Source: Herbiconiux sp. (GTDB lineage: Bacteria > Actinomycetota > Actinomycetes > Actinomycetales > Microbacteriaceae). From it: 64,000 bases of DNA. Under the pieces are notes generated by a model, which saw only the letters and a list, made by a program, of their open reading frames with translations, made no database searches and was not told the DNA's origin. Position numbers and translations under genes: made by a program. Where the stretch lies: NCBI RefSeq assembly GCF_004297105.1, contig NZ_SCVE01000006.1:124001-188000 (forward strand). The letters are read 5' to 3'. This document shows positions 45,225 through 55,005 of this stretch, in pieces (the first letter of the stretch is position 1; the number at the start of each line of letters is the position of its first letter).

Positions 45225-45974
45225 CTACTCCCCCGCGGCCGCGAGCACCGCGGTCTGCAGCGCGGTGAGCTCGGTGGTGCCGAGCAGTGCGAGGTCGAGC
45301 AGCGAGTTGAGCTCGGTGCGGTCGAACGGCGCGCCCTCGGCGGTGCCCTGCACCTCCACGAAGAGCCCGCGGCCGGTGACCACCACGTTCATGTCGGTCT
45401 CGGCCCGAACGTCTTCGACATAGGCGAGGTCGAGCATCGGGGCTCCGTCGATGATGCCCACCGACACCGCCGACACGCTGTCGAGCAGGGGCTGCGACCG
45501 CTGCCCGATGAACTTCTTCTGGCGAGCCCACTCGAGCGAGTCGGCGAGGGCCACGTAGGCGCCCGTGATGGCGGCCGTGCGGGTGCCGCCATCCGCCTGC
45601 AGCACGTCGCAGTCGATCACGATGGTGTTCTCGCCGAGTGCCTTCATGTCGACCACGGCGCGCAGCGAGCGGCCGATGAGCCGGGAGATCTCGTGGGTGC
45701 GGCCGCCGATGCGGCCCTTGACCGACTCACGGTCCATGCGGTCGTTCGTGGAGCGCGGCAGCATCGAGTACTCGGCGGTCACCCAGCCCTTGCCCGAACC
45801 CGACTTCCAGCGCGGAACGCCGTTCGTGAACGAGGCGGTGCAGAGCACCTTGGTCTTGCCGAAGGAGATGAGCGCCGATCCCTCGGCCTGGTCGCTCCAC
45901 CCGCGCTCGATGGTGACAGGGCGCAGCTGGTCGGCCGTGCGACCGTCTTTGCGGATCAGGGGGGAATCGGTCAC
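45225..45974 (-). CDS. rph: Ribonuclease PH
   Basis: A 249-residue phosphorolytic 3'-5' exoribonuclease that trims tRNA ends. [36 protein letters not shown] in outline, and [18 protein letters not shown] are conserved phosphate and RNA-binding blocks. GTG 45974 overlaps the murI stop as GTGA, with AAGGAG inside the end of murI. Middle gene of murI-rph-rdgB. Confidence 0.96.
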   Translation of the reverse strand: MTDSPLIRKDGRTADQLRPVTIERGWSDQAEGSALISFGKTKVLCTASFTNGVPRWKSGSGKGWVTAEYSMLPRSTNDRMDRESVKGRIGGRTHEISRLIGRSLRAVVDMKALGENTIVIDCDVLQADGGTRTAAITGAYVALADSLEWARQKKFIGQRSQPLLDSVSAVSVGIIDGAPMLDLAYVEDVRAETDMNVVVTGRGLFVEVQGTAEGAPFDRTELNSLLDLALLGTTELTALQTAVLAAAGE

Positions 45975-46858
45975 GGGGTGCTCCTTGTGGGATCGGTGAT
46001 GCCGCCCTGGGACGACGGGAGGGAAACGGATGAGGGTGCCGGCCGGGTGACCGGGATGGTGCCGGTCTCCACGAGCTCGACCGAGGAGACCTCCGGGCCG
46101 AGGAACTGCTCCGCCAGGCGCAGGAACTCGGCCGCGCTGCCGCCGGTGGCCTCGTAGCGGTAGCTCGCGCGGCCGGGCGCGGTGCGCTCGATGCCCGCGC
46201 GCACGAGCGTGCGGTAGACGTCGTTCGCGGTCTCGGTGTCGCTCGACACGAGCCGCACGCCGTCGCCCACCACGTAGGAGATGGCGCCCTTGAGGAAGGG
46301 GTAGTGCGTGCAGCCGAGCACGAGGGTGTCGATGCCCTGTTCGACGAGCGGCGTGAGGTACTGCTCGGCCAGGGCCACGAGTTCGCGGCTCGTGGTGTCG
46401 CCCGCCTCGACGTACTCCACGAACTCCGGGCAGGCCTGGGTGAACAGCTCGAGGTGCGGTGCTGCCGCGAACGCGTCGTTGTAGGCCCGCGACATGATGG
46501 TGGCGGTGGTGCCGATGACACCGACACGGTTGTTGCGGGTGACGGTGACGGCGGTACGAACCGCCGGCTGGATGACCTCGACCACGGGAACGCTGTAGCG
46601 CTCCCGGGCATCCCGCAGCATGGCGGCCGACGCCGTGTTGCAGGCGATGACGAGCATCTTCACGTCTTGGGCCACGAGGTCGTCGAGCACCTCGAGGGCG
46701 AAGCGGCGCACCTCGGCGAGAGGCCGGGGGCCGTAGGGCGAGTGGGCCGTGTCGCCCACGTAGAGGATGGACTCGCGCGGCAGCTGGTCGCGCACCGATC
46801 GGGCGACGGTCAGGCCGCCCACTCCGGAATCGAAGATCCCAATCGGCGCATCACTCAC
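45971..46858 (-). CDS. murI: Glutamate racemase
   Basis: Makes D-glutamate for peptidoglycan. [22 protein letters not shown] (first catalytic cysteine) and [11 protein letters not shown] (second cysteine) are diagnostic. 295 residues with a Ser/Pro-rich tail of about 20 residues beyond the fold. GTG 46858 is preceded by TAGGCT at eight bases. First gene of the murI-rph-rdgB operon. Confidence 0.95.
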   Translation of the reverse strand: MSDAPIGIFDSGVGGLTVARSVRDQLPRESILYVGDTAHSPYGPRPLAEVRRFALEVLDDLVAQDVKMLVIACNTASAAMLRDARERYSVPVVEVIQPAVRTAVTVTRNNRVGVIGTTATIMSRAYNDAFAAAPHLELFTQACPEFVEYVEAGDTTSRELVALAEQYLTPLVEQGIDTLVLGCTHYPFLKGAISYVVGDGVRLVSSDTETANDVYRTLVRAGIERTAPGRASYRYEATGGSAAEFLRLAEQFLGPEVSSVELVETGTIPVTRPAPSSVSLPSSQGGITDPTRSTP

Positions 46859-46921
46859 GACACAACAGCCTAGCCCGCCCGGATGGGGGTCTCTTCGACG
46901 GCCGCGGCCTAGACTCGGAGC

Positions 46922-48235
46922 GTGACCGCGTCGACCGCCCTGCTCACCGACCGCTACGAGATCACGATGGTGGATGCCGCCATCCGGGCCGGAACGCACG
47001 ACCGGCCGAGCGTCTTCGAGGCGTTCGCCCGTTCCCTCCCCCGTGGTCGCCGTTACGGCGTGGTGGCCGGCACCGGTCGGCTGCTCGAGCTCGTGCAGCG
47101 GTTCCGGTTCGGCGACGAGGAGCTCGAGTTCCTGCGGTCGAACACGGTGGCGAGTGCACGCACCCTCGACTGGCTCGCCGACTACCGCTTCTCGGGAACC
47201 ATCACGGGCTACCGAGAGGGAGAGATCTACTTCCCCGATTCGCCGCTGCTCGTGGTGGAGTCGAGCTTCGCCGAAGGCGTGCTGCTCGAGACCCTCATCC
47301 TGAGCGTGCTCAACTACGACTCGTCGGTGGCGAGCGCTGCGGCGCGCATGGTGTCGGCCGCGCGCGGCAGGCCCCTGGCGGAGATGGGATCGCGCCGCAC
47401 GGGCGAGCGCTCGGCGATCGCCGCCGCCCGCGCGGCCTACATCGCCGGGTTCGGCGCCACGTCGAATCTCGAGGCCGGTCGCACCTGGGGCATCCCCACG
47501 ATGGGCACGGCCGCGCACGCCTTCACGATGCTGCACGACTCCGAGGAGGAGGCCTTCCGCGCCCAGGTCGACGCGCTCGGCCCCGGCACCACGCTGCTCG
47601 TCGACACCTACGACGTGGCCGCCGGTGTGGAGACCGCCGTGCGGGTGGCCGGCACCGAACTCGGCGCCGTCCGCCTCGACTCCGGCGACCTGCTCACCCT
47701 CGTGGCGGCCGTCCGGCGCCAGCTCGACGAGCTGGGCAATCCGAACACCACCATCACCGTCACCAACGACCTCGACGAGTACACGATCGCGGCGCTGGCG
47801 GCCGTGCCGGTCGACGCCTACGGGGTCGGCACCTCGGTGGTCACGGGCTCCGGATACCCGGCCGCCGGCATGGTCTACAAGCTCGTGGCCCGCCACGACG
47901 CCGAGGGCCGGTGGGTCTCGGTGGCCAAGAAGTCGGCCGACAAGGCTACCCACGGGGGGCGCAAGCATCCGGTTCGGCTGCTCGACGCATCCGGAACCGC
48001 GGTCTCGGAGACCGTCTTCGTTGGCCAGGATGCGCCGGCGGATGCCCGCGGCCGGGCCCTGCACGTGCCGCTCATGGTCGACGGGGTGCCCCTCGAGGGG
48101 AACCTGGGCGTTCGAGGCGTGGAAGCCGCACGCCAGCATCGCGCCGACGCGCTGCGGGAATTGCCCGAGCAGGCATTCCGTCTTGCCGCCGGCGACCCGG
48201 TGGTGCCCACCGTGTTCGCTCAGCGACCCGCCTGA
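46922..48235 (+). CDS. pncB: Nicotinate phosphoribosyltransferase
   Basis: 437 residues; salvages nicotinate to nicotinate mononucleotide. [10 protein letters not shown] at the start, [24 protein letters not shown] with the autophosphorylated histidine region, and VRLDSGDL are the family motifs. TAGACT (46910-46915) lies six bases before GTG 46922, a clear leaderless layout. Divergent from murI. Confidence 0.95.
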   Translation: MTASTALLTDRYEITMVDAAIRAGTHDRPSVFEAFARSLPRGRRYGVVAGTGRLLELVQRFRFGDEELEFLRSNTVASARTLDWLADYRFSGTITGYREGEIYFPDSPLLVVESSFAEGVLLETLILSVLNYDSSVASAAARMVSAARGRPLAEMGSRRTGERSAIAAARAAYIAGFGATSNLEAGRTWGIPTMGTAAHAFTMLHDSEEEAFRAQVDALGPGTTLLVDTYDVAAGVETAVRVAGTELGAVRLDSGDLLTLVAAVRRQLDELGNPNTTITVTNDLDEYTIAALAAVPVDAYGVGTSVVTGSGYPAAGMVYKLVARHDAEGRWVSVAKKSADKATHGGRKHPVRLLDASGTAVSETVFVGQDAPADARGRALHVPLMVDGVPLEGNLGVRGVEAARQHRADALRELPEQAFRLAAGDPVVPTVFAQRPA

Positions 48236-48280
48236 GGCCGCCACACGACCGGCCCCTGACCGACGACGGATGCCGCGCCG

Positions 48281-48577
48281 CTACTCGTCGAGTAGGCGCT
48301 CGTAGATCTCTTTGCAGGTGGGGCAGATGGGGAACTTCTCGGGGTCGCGCCCGGGCGTCCATTTCTTGCCGCAGAGGGCCTTGACCGGCTTGCCCGTCAT
48401 GGCGGACTCGAGGATCTTGTCTTTCTCGACGTAGTGCGAGAAGCGCTCGTGATCTCCGGGATCGATGTTCTCGGTACCCAGGAGCTCTTCGAGCTCCCGG
48501 TCGAGCGTGATCGTGCCGCCTCCGCCGTCGGGGATGTCTCCCGGTTCAGAGGTGCGCGCGGCGGGGGGTGTGACCAT
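48281..48577 (-). CDS. DUF3039 protein
   Basis: A 98-residue actinobacterial protein. After an acidic half, ALCGKKWTP and FPICPTCKEIYE provide three cysteines (C-x-n-CPTC) that could bind one zinc ion with a nearby histidine. Function unknown. TAGAAT is seven bases before ATG 48577. Converges with pncB and precedes the ABC permease gene's end. Confidence 0.85.
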   Translation of the reverse strand: MVTPPAARTSEPGDIPDGGGGTITLDRELEELLGTENIDPGDHERFSHYVEKDKILESAMTGKPVKALCGKKWTPGRDPEKFPICPTCKEIYERLLDE

Positions 48578-48592
48578 GACGACGATTCTAGA

Positions 48593-50167
48593 TCAGTTGC
48601 GCTGGGCCGCGGCCAGGATCTCAGGGCCTCGCACGTTGAACAGGTGCGCTCCCCAGGCGATGCCGCCGATGAGCACGACGCCTCCCACGGCGAGACCCGT
48701 CCAGAGCGACGCCCAGAGGTAGCCGATGTCGCCGCCGAACACGCCCATCACGGCGAGGATGACCGAGGGCGCCGAGAACACCAAGGTGCCGAGCAGCGAG
48801 AAGGTCTGAGCGAGCACGCTCGTGGCGCCGGTCGACTGCGGCTGGGTGAATGCGCTGTCGCCCGGGCGGGTGGCCGCGTAGGGGAACCGGGCGGAGAAGA
48901 TGCTGCCCAACCCGAGGCCCGTGAGCACGAGGCAGGTGCTCACGCCGAGAACGGCGGGGAGCGCATCCGGAGTTCCGGCGAACAGGATGCTGAGGAAGGA
49001 GCCGATGCCGATGAGCGGGATCGCGATCAGCACGATCGGGATCATGCGGCCGATGCGATCGGCGACGCCCAGACGGCCGGCCACCACGTGCAGCCAGATG
49101 GCGGTGTTGTCGAAGGCCACGTCGTTGTGCACGGCCCAGCCGAGGAACACGCACATGAGCGGCACCGGCAGCAGTGCGGCGTATTGCGCGGGCACTCCCA
49201 CGAAGGCGAACACGATCACGGTGAGCAGGGGCACGAACGGCACGATCGCGAGCTGCGCGTAGTAGCGGGCGTCACGCCCCCAATAGGTGAGCGAGCGGGC
49301 CGCGACGGCACCGGTGGGGGTGGTGGGGGTGCGGCCGAACCAGCCCAGCCCCGACTGCTCGCGGGCGAGCTCCTGACGGCCGGGGGTGACCAGCATGAGT
49401 GACACCAGACCGCGCCAGGCCAGCCAGATGAGAGCGAGCGTGGCGGCCGCGATGAGCAGCTTCAAGACGGAGACGACCCACTCGCCGTTCGCCGCGTCGG
49501 CGGGCGCCGCCCAGGCGGCACCGAACGGGGTCCAGCCGAGGATCGACTCGAGCGCCGAGAAGAAGCCGCCCCCATCGCGTCCCCACTGGGTGAGCATGAG
49601 GAGGAGGATGCCGGGAACCACGGCGAACAGGGCGAGCACACCCACGACGGCGCCGATCTCACGCGCGCGGCGGGTGTCGAACACGAATGCCGCGATCGAG
49701 AGGGAGAGCCGGGCGCCCAGTACGCAGGTGACAGCTCCCAGCACCGCGGCGACCACCGCGATGAAGGCGATGCCGGGAGACCGCGACCACGTGACCACGG
49801 TCGACAGGCTCACGGCGATGATCACGAGCGACGGAACGCTGAAGATCGCGGTGACGGCGAGACCGGAGGCGATGCGGCCGTCGCTGACGCCGTAGAGAGC
49901 GAACGCGCGCGGATCCATCCGGTCGGGGACAGAGAAGATCACGGGCACGAGGAGGAAGCCGGCGGTGACGAAGGATCCGCTGATCACCACGACGTTGCGC
50001 ACGAAGTCGGGATCGTCGTCGTTCAGGCCCGTGAGAACCCAGATCAGCACCACCGCCATGATCACGGCGTAGGCCAAGGCGATGAAGAGGCCGATCAGCG
50101 ACGACGTGCTGCGCTTCGTGGCGTTGCCGAGCAGCCGGAACTTCAGTCGGAGGAACTCAGCAACCAT
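48593..50167 (-). CDS. ABC transporter permease, large 12-helix type
   Basis: A 524-residue membrane protein with about twelve hydrophobic segments and no recognisable solute-binding loop. It is coupled to the ATPase gene upstream: its ATG at 50167 overlaps the ATPase end by 25 bases. The size and pairing suggest an exporter such as those moving peptides or lipids in actinobacteria; substrate not readable. Confidence 0.85.
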   Translation of the reverse strand: MVAEFLRLKFRLLGNATKRSTSSLIGLFIALAYAVIMAVVLIWVLTGLNDDDPDFVRNVVVISGSFVTAGFLLVPVIFSVPDRMDPRAFALYGVSDGRIASGLAVTAIFSVPSLVIIAVSLSTVVTWSRSPGIAFIAVVAAVLGAVTCVLGARLSLSIAAFVFDTRRAREIGAVVGVLALFAVVPGILLLMLTQWGRDGGGFFSALESILGWTPFGAAWAAPADAANGEWVVSVLKLLIAAATLALIWLAWRGLVSLMLVTPGRQELAREQSGLGWFGRTPTTPTGAVAARSLTYWGRDARYYAQLAIVPFVPLLTVIVFAFVGVPAQYAALLPVPLMCVFLGWAVHNDVAFDNTAIWLHVVAGRLGVADRIGRMIPIVLIAIPLIGIGSFLSILFAGTPDALPAVLGVSTCLVLTGLGLGSIFSARFPYAATRPGDSAFTQPQSTGATSVLAQTFSLLGTLVFSAPSVILAVMGVFGGDIGYLWASLWTGLAVGGVVLIGGIAWGAHLFNVRGPEILAAAQRN

Positions 50168-51426
50168 TCCATGCCTTCCGCGGTCTTGCGGCCACCCGCG
50201 AGTTCGACGAATCGTTGTTCGAGGGTGCCACCGAGGCGAACCTCGTCGACCGTGCCCTTCGCTAGCACCCGTCCTTCGACGATGATGGCGACCCGATCGC
50301 AGACGCGCTGGATCATGTCCATGCTGTGGCTCGACAGAACCACCGTGCCACCGCCGGCCACGTACTTCTCGAGGATCTCGACCACGTTCGCGGCCGACAC
50401 CGGGTCGACCGACTCGAAGGGCTCGTCGAGCACCAGCAGGCGCGGGGAGTGGATCATCGAGCAGGCGAGGGCGATCTTCTTCGTCATGCCGGCGGAGTAG
50501 TCGGAGACCAGGCGGCCGAGCGCGTCTTCGAGGCCGAAGGCCGTGGCGAGGTCGTCGCTGCGGCGGGAGACCGTGGCGGAGTCGAGTCCGCGGAGCGTGC
50601 CGGCGTAGTGCAGCAGCTGACGGCCGGTGAGGCGATCGAAGACACGCAGGCGGTCGGGCAGCACGCCGATGAGGCGTTTCGCCGCGGTGGGGTCGCGCCA
50701 GACATCCTGATCGAGCACCGTGATCGAGCCGCCGTCGGGCCGGAGAAGACCGGTGACCATCGAGAGGGTCGTGGTCTTGCCGGCGCCATTCGGCCCCACG
50801 ATGCCGTAGAAGGAGCCCTTCGGCACGTCGAGGTCGACGCCGCCCACGGCGATGGTGCTGCCGAACTTCTTCGTGAGACCCGTGATCGAGAGAACGATGT
50901 CGGAGGGGTCGAGGTCGCGCACGACCGACGGCGGTACCGAGGCGATCGTGCGGGGTCTGGCCGGAGTGCGGGGAGTGCGGGCCGGGCGCTTGGGGGCGGG
51001 CTGCTCGCCTGTCGTGGAATCGGCGGCCTGCGGGTCGGTGGCTGCCGGGCCGGCGGAAGGAGCATCCGTGGGGGCGGCTGCGGCGGTGGCGGGGCGGCGA
51101 ACAGCGGGCTTGCGGGGCGCGGCGGGGCGCTTCGGGGCCACCGGTGCGGTTTCGGGCGAGGTCACCGCGTCATCCGTCGCCGAGGGAGCGAGCTCGGTCT
51201 CCTTCGCCGCCGCTGCCGGGCGGGCCGGCGAGGAGGGCTTGCGCGCCGCAGAAGTCTTCGCCGCACCGGTGGCGGGCTTGCGAGCGGCCGCGATAGGACG
51301 TTTCACCGGCGGGCGGCCGGTGGCCGACGCGGCGGCCGTGGCGGACTTCGCAGGCGCCCGGCGGGGCGTCCGAGCGCCGCCAGAAACTGCTCCCCCTGCG
51401 TCTGGAGTGTCTGACTCTGAGCTCAC
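50143..51426 (-). CDS. ABC transporter ATPase with histone-like Lys/Ala/Pro N-terminal tail
   Basis: 427 residues. The ATPase domain (about 178-405) shows Walker A GPNGAGKTT, a variant signature DYSAGMTKK, Walker B LLVLDEPFESVDP and H-loop LSSHSMD. About 170 residues before it are low-complexity, rich in Ala, Pro, Lys and Arg (PRRAPAK, APKRPAAPRKPAVRRP), like histone-H1-type tails, and probably disordered. TAGGTT lies six bases before GTG 51426. Pairs with the 12-helix permease. Confidence 0.9.
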   Translation of the reverse strand: MSSESDTPDAGGAVSGGARTPRRAPAKSATAAASATGRPPVKRPIAAARKPATGAAKTSAARKPSSPARPAAAAKETELAPSATDDAVTSPETAPVAPKRPAAPRKPAVRRPATAAAAPTDAPSAGPAATDPQAADSTTGEQPAPKRPARTPRTPARPRTIASVPPSVVRDLDPSDIVLSITGLTKKFGSTIAVGGVDLDVPKGSFYGIVGPNGAGKTTTLSMVTGLLRPDGGSITVLDQDVWRDPTAAKRLIGVLPDRLRVFDRLTGRQLLHYAGTLRGLDSATVSRRSDDLATAFGLEDALGRLVSDYSAGMTKKIALACSMIHSPRLLVLDEPFESVDPVSAANVVEILEKYVAGGGTVVLSSHSMDMIQRVCDRVAIIVEGRVLAKGTVDEVRLGGTLEQRFVELAGGRKTAEGMEWLLSSSD

Positions 51427-51586
51427 CGCACCAACCTATCAATCCCTCTGCCGCCCTGCACCGGACCCCCACATCCGCGAAGCATCTAGTCTCGCATCTT
51501 CCGGCCGCCGCATCCGCATCATGAAACAGAAAAGATACACAGATCGCCCACGTCTACTCCCTCACAGGGGGCCGACGGCAGCGGAG

Positions 51587-51595
51587 TTATCCACA
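51587..51595 (+). other. Single perfect DnaA-box sequence
   Basis: TTATCCACA occurs once in the 230-base gap between the ABC genes and the next small gene. A lone box is not an origin; it might titrate DnaA or be chance. The rest of the gap shows nothing I can name beyond the leaderless box of the ABC gene at 51433-51438. Confidence 0.4.
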
Positions 51596-51656
51596 TGAGG
51601 GGCGGATGGTGCCGCGGGAGGGCCTGTTCGTCAGTGGTGCGGAACATCCTGTCGGC

Positions 51657-51962
51657 ATGGCAAGCAGTCACATCACTCAGTACGAAACCGAATCCGTCGC
51701 CTACCCCGTGCCGCTCCGCCTCGATCGGCGTGGCGCCCCGAACACCTACCGGCTGACGAACATCAGCCAGGAGCCGCTCCGTGGGCTGTCGTTCAGCCTG
51801 CTCGGCGCGGGTCTCATGCGCGCCACCGCTCCGCTCCTGCTCGCTCCCGGCCAGGAGGTGAGCCTGCGCATCCGCGGAGAGTCACTGCCGGTGTCGGCGG
51901 TGCTCATCATCCGCTGGTTCCGCCCGAACGGCGACGAGTTCCTCTGGCGGGTGAGCTTCTGA
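51657..51962 (+). CDS. Hypothetical small protein, beta-rich
   Basis: About 101 residues, not recognised. Alternating hydrophobic strands ([41 protein letters not shown] in outline) suggest an Ig-like or beta-sandwich fold without signal peptide. CATCCT lies six bases before ATG 51657, a weak leaderless box; GTG or ATG starts further left are possible. Converges with the XRE regulator. Confidence 0.6.
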   Translation: MASSHITQYETESVAYPVPLRLDRRGAPNTYRLTNISQEPLRGLSFSLLGAGLMRATAPLLLAPGQEVSLRIRGESLPVSAVLIIRWFRPNGDEFLWRVSF

Positions 51963-52013
51963 GCGTGTTCGAGGGTGAGCCGCCTCGGCGTCGTGGCCGC
52001 CCGCTCCGCGAGC

Positions 52014-52322
52014 TCAGCTGTCCGCGTCACCCTTTTCGCGGGCCCGGATGAGGTCGGCCACCGTCACCTTGTGCGGACGGTCGGGCAGCATGTCGGCGGT
52101 CATCCCGTCGAGCAGCACGGCCGGGTTGAGGTTGAGGGCACCCGCGATCCGGAGGATGGTGTGCAGCGACGGGTTGGCCTGACCGCGCTCGATCTTGCCG
52201 AGGTTGGTGAAGTGAAGGCCGGCGAGGTCGGCGAGTTCCATCTGGTTGATGGCGAAGCGCTGGCGCTCTTCGCGGATTCGCACGCCGAGCAAAACGGCGG
52301 CATCCGACTGCAGTGAACTCAC
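52014..52322 (-). CDS. XRE-family helix-turn-helix regulator
   Basis: A 102-residue Cro/C1-type DNA-binding protein. The HTH covers about 14-68: IREERQRFAINQMELADLAGL then FTNLGKIERGQANPSLHTILRIAGAL, the typical recognition helix and ERG turn. Residues 70-102 are a short tail. TAGGCA is six bases ahead of GTG 52322. No toxin gene or target is adjacent. Confidence 0.88.
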   Translation of the reverse strand: MSSLQSDAAVLLGVRIREERQRFAINQMELADLAGLHFTNLGKIERGQANPSLHTILRIAGALNLNPAVLLDGMTADMLPDRPHKVTVADLIRAREKGDADS

Positions 52323-52392
52323 ACCTCATGCCTACCGGCCCCACGCGCCGGCAACCAGAGCGCGCGAACCGCACGCGTTGGTACCGCATGTT

Positions 52393-55005
52393 TCAGAACC
52401 CGTCGCGTCGAATCAGGGGCAGCGCGATCGCGTTCACCACGAGCTGCAGCAGCCACCAGCCCAGCCGGCGACGCAGAGGCAGGTGCCGCACGAACACGGC
52501 CGTGAACTCCACTTCGTTCTCGGCCCCGCGATTGCGCTTGAAGTCGGCGACACCGCTCGAGCCGTGCACGTCGGAGTCGTGTTCGTGGGCCGTGCGGGCG
52601 ATCAGGTAGCTCAGCATCCGGTACAGGCCGATCTCGGCGGGCATCGCCGTGTCGTAGCCGAGCACCGGGGCCGCGAGCAGCCCGTCGACCAGGGAGTAGC
52701 CGAATGCGCCATCGATGCGGCCGTCGCGCACGAGCAGAACGAAGCGCAGCAGCCCGGCCGCCTGTGCGGCACCGATGAATTCGGCCGTGTACGCCGGGTT
52801 GAGCAGGGAGTACTTGTCGAGGTAGAGCATCCGGTAGAGCTCGGCGATGCGGTCGCGGGTGGCGGCGTCGGACCGCCCCGTGGCGGGGTCGATCACCGCG
52901 GCAACGACACGGTAGCCCGACGCCTCGAGCAGGCGGCGGTCACGCATCGTGTCGCGTGGTCGCAGCCAATCGGTGCCGCGGGTCGAGGTGAAGAGAATGC
53001 TGCGCGAGGGAATCAGTCGGTAGCCGGCGCGCCTCAGCACCTCGGGCGAGTTGCTGCCGCGGCCGTGCACGCTTCGCCAGCCGATGGCCGCACACGGATG
53101 CTGCGACACGAGCGTGCGAGTGAGTCGCTGGACGTCGGACAGCGGGAGTTCGGGCAGCAGGTTCGTGGAGACCAGCGCGTTGCCGACGAACACCACGTCA
53201 TCGGCGCGACTCCATCGCAGCACGAGGCCGAGGCCGGTGATCAGCGCGGACGCGGCTCGACGCATCGAGGGCGAGCGGATCTCGCCGAGCTCCTCGCGGG
53301 CATAGAGCACATAATGACTCACCGGCGAGACGACATAGCTCTGCGGAGTGGGACCGGAGCGATGCGGGGTGGCACCGCCCGCGGCCGAGGGATGCGGAGA
53401 GCCGCCGTCGGGGGCGGGTGGAGAGGTGTCGGCCTGCGCGGCGGACGGTCGGGCGGCGCCGCTCTCGGCGGGTGCCGAAGCGACGCCGTGCGTGTTCTGC
53501 GGTGTCCCGGCGCCCTGGGCGGCGGGCATCGGAGTGACGCCCCGCACGGTGGGTGGCGGGGTGGCGGCATGCGAGATGGTGAGGGGGAGCTCGTGCGCAC
53601 CCAGACAGGCGGTGGCGAGAACGGTGAGGTCGGAGTCGACATTCTCGACGGCTGCCGAGAGGCCGACCCGCTCGAGCTCGCTCACGAGCGCGGCGGCGGC
53701 GCCTCCGCCCGCTGGCGGGGGCGTCGAACGCGGAAGAGGCTCGCCGTTCCACTCGATGTCGTAGGTCGAACCACCGAGGAGGTCGCGGCCCGCACGCCGG
53801 GCCACCGCCGCACGCACGCCGACCGAGCGCACCAGGGCCCCCACCGGAATCCGGTCGGCGGGTGGGCGCAGGGCATCCGGAGCGGAGAGCTGCCGCACGA
53901 AGCGGACGACGTCGCGCGGCGCGCGCATTCCTGCAGGGGCGTACAGGGCGTGCGGCAGGGCGAGGCGCGCCGAGGCCCGGCTCGCCTCGGCGACCGGGCG
54001 AGCCGAGCCGGCGCGCTCGAGAACCACGTCACGGGTCGACGGCCTAGCCGCGGTACCGCGGGCGGCGGCCTCAAAGGCATCCGCATAGGCGGCCGCCAGG
54101 CCGTCCGGCGGCGCGAAGAGATGAACCCCGCTCGTCAGGCGCGGGTTGCACTCGAGCACCACGACATCCGTCGCGGTCTGCATGAGATCGAGACCGAACT
54201 GGCCGGTGAGGCGCATCGAGGAGGCGATCCGCTCGCAGATCTCGCGGGCGGCGACGGCCGGGAGCGCATCGGGGGCGAGCCGGTCGAAGGCCACCCCGGC
54301 GCCGGATCCGGCCCGCCACACCGGGCGGTACGCCACGAACGCGGTGAGGGCACCGTCCACGGCGACGGCGAACGTGCAGAACTCCTCCCCCTCGATGCGT
54401 TCCTGAACGAGCCAGCGCTCCGCCCGGGTGACCCGGCCGACCGACGGGAGGGGGGCATCCGGAGCGACCACGCGCGTGCGCGTGCCGAAGCGGGAGAACG
54501 CGGGCTTCACCACCACCGCAGGCGCTCCCCTGCGCTCCCGCGCGCGCGACCGGTGCCGCCAGGCGACCGCGGACTCCATCACCTCCGTCTCCGGACGCGC
54601 GATGCCCAGTTCGCCCAGCACCTCCACGAACTCCCCTTTGTCGTGCAGGCGGCGGAGCGTGCTCAGCGACGGGGCGAACAGGATGTCGCGCAAGCGCGTG
54701 AGCCGCGCCTCACCCACCTCGTGGGCCTCGTCGGCCACCGCCGCGAGCCAGAAGATCTCCTCGCACGTCGGCACCACGAGCTGCGCGGCGTGCCGATCGG
54801 CGATCCCCGCGACGGCCCGCGCGAACTCCCGCGGTTCGAATCGTGCGGACGGCACGCGGTAGGCCTTGTGCACGGCCCGGGAACGCGCCGTGGCCGTCGG
54901 CTCGCTGTCGGCCACGATCACCCGGTACCCCTCGTCGGCGAAGCGCCGGGCGAGATCGAGCGTGGCGGGCGCCCGCGCCCCGGTGAGAACGATGGCAGCC
55001 GTCAC
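52393..55005 (-). CDS. ATP-grasp ligase fused to GNAT/FemAB-like acyltransferase
   Basis: An 870-residue two-enzyme fusion. Residues 1-325 resemble CarB-like ATP-grasp ligases: a Rossmann-like start VLTGARAPATLDLARRFADE, K167 in VVVKPAF, E205-E207 in the adenine region, D273 in GLDLM and ECNPRLTSG at 285-293. Residues 325-475 are unassigned; 478-557 is a Pro/Ala/Ser linker. Residues 560-870 look like a GNAT-superfamily or FemAB-like acyltransferase (LYLDKYSLLNP, then DGRIDGAFGYSLVDG and DFKRNRGAE) and end in a hydrophobic, basic tail. GTG 55005 overlaps the SRPBCC stop as GTGA. An amide- or peptide-bond-forming role is inferred; substrate unknown. Confidence 0.8.
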   Translation of the reverse strand: MTAAIVLTGARAPATLDLARRFADEGYRVIVADSEPTATARSRAVHKAYRVPSARFEPREFARAVAGIADRHAAQLVVPTCEEIFWLAAVADEAHEVGEARLTRLRDILFAPSLSTLRRLHDKGEFVEVLGELGIARPETEVMESAVAWRHRSRARERRGAPAVVVKPAFSRFGTRTRVVAPDAPLPSVGRVTRAERWLVQERIEGEEFCTFAVAVDGALTAFVAYRPVWRAGSGAGVAFDRLAPDALPAVAAREICERIASSMRLTGQFGLDLMQTATDVVVLECNPRLTSGVHLFAPPDGLAAAYADAFEAAARGTAARPSTRDVVLERAGSARPVAEASRASARLALPHALYAPAGMRAPRDVVRFVRQLSAPDALRPPADRIPVGALVRSVGVRAAVARRAGRDLLGGSTYDIEWNGEPLPRSTPPPAGGGAAAALVSELERVGLSAAVENVDSDLTVLATACLGAHELPLTISHAATPPPTVRGVTPMPAAQGAGTPQNTHGVASAPAESGAARPSAAQADTSPPAPDGGSPHPSAAGGATPHRSGPTPQSYVVSPVSHYVLYAREELGEIRSPSMRRAASALITGLGLVLRWSRADDVVFVGNALVSTNLLPELPLSDVQRLTRTLVSQHPCAAIGWRSVHGRGSNSPEVLRRAGYRLIPSRSILFTSTRGTDWLRPRDTMRDRRLLEASGYRVVAAVIDPATGRSDAATRDRIAELYRMLYLDKYSLLNPAYTAEFIGAAQAAGLLRFVLLVRDGRIDGAFGYSLVDGLLAAPVLGYDTAMPAEIGLYRMLSYLIARTAHEHDSDVHGSSGVADFKRNRGAENEVEFTAVFVRHLPLRRRLGWWLLQLVVNAIALPLIRRDGF

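Noticed and set aside
51427-51656. Replication origin near the DnaA box
   Set aside because: Only one perfect box is present, with no AT-rich unwinding region and no dnaA or dnaN.
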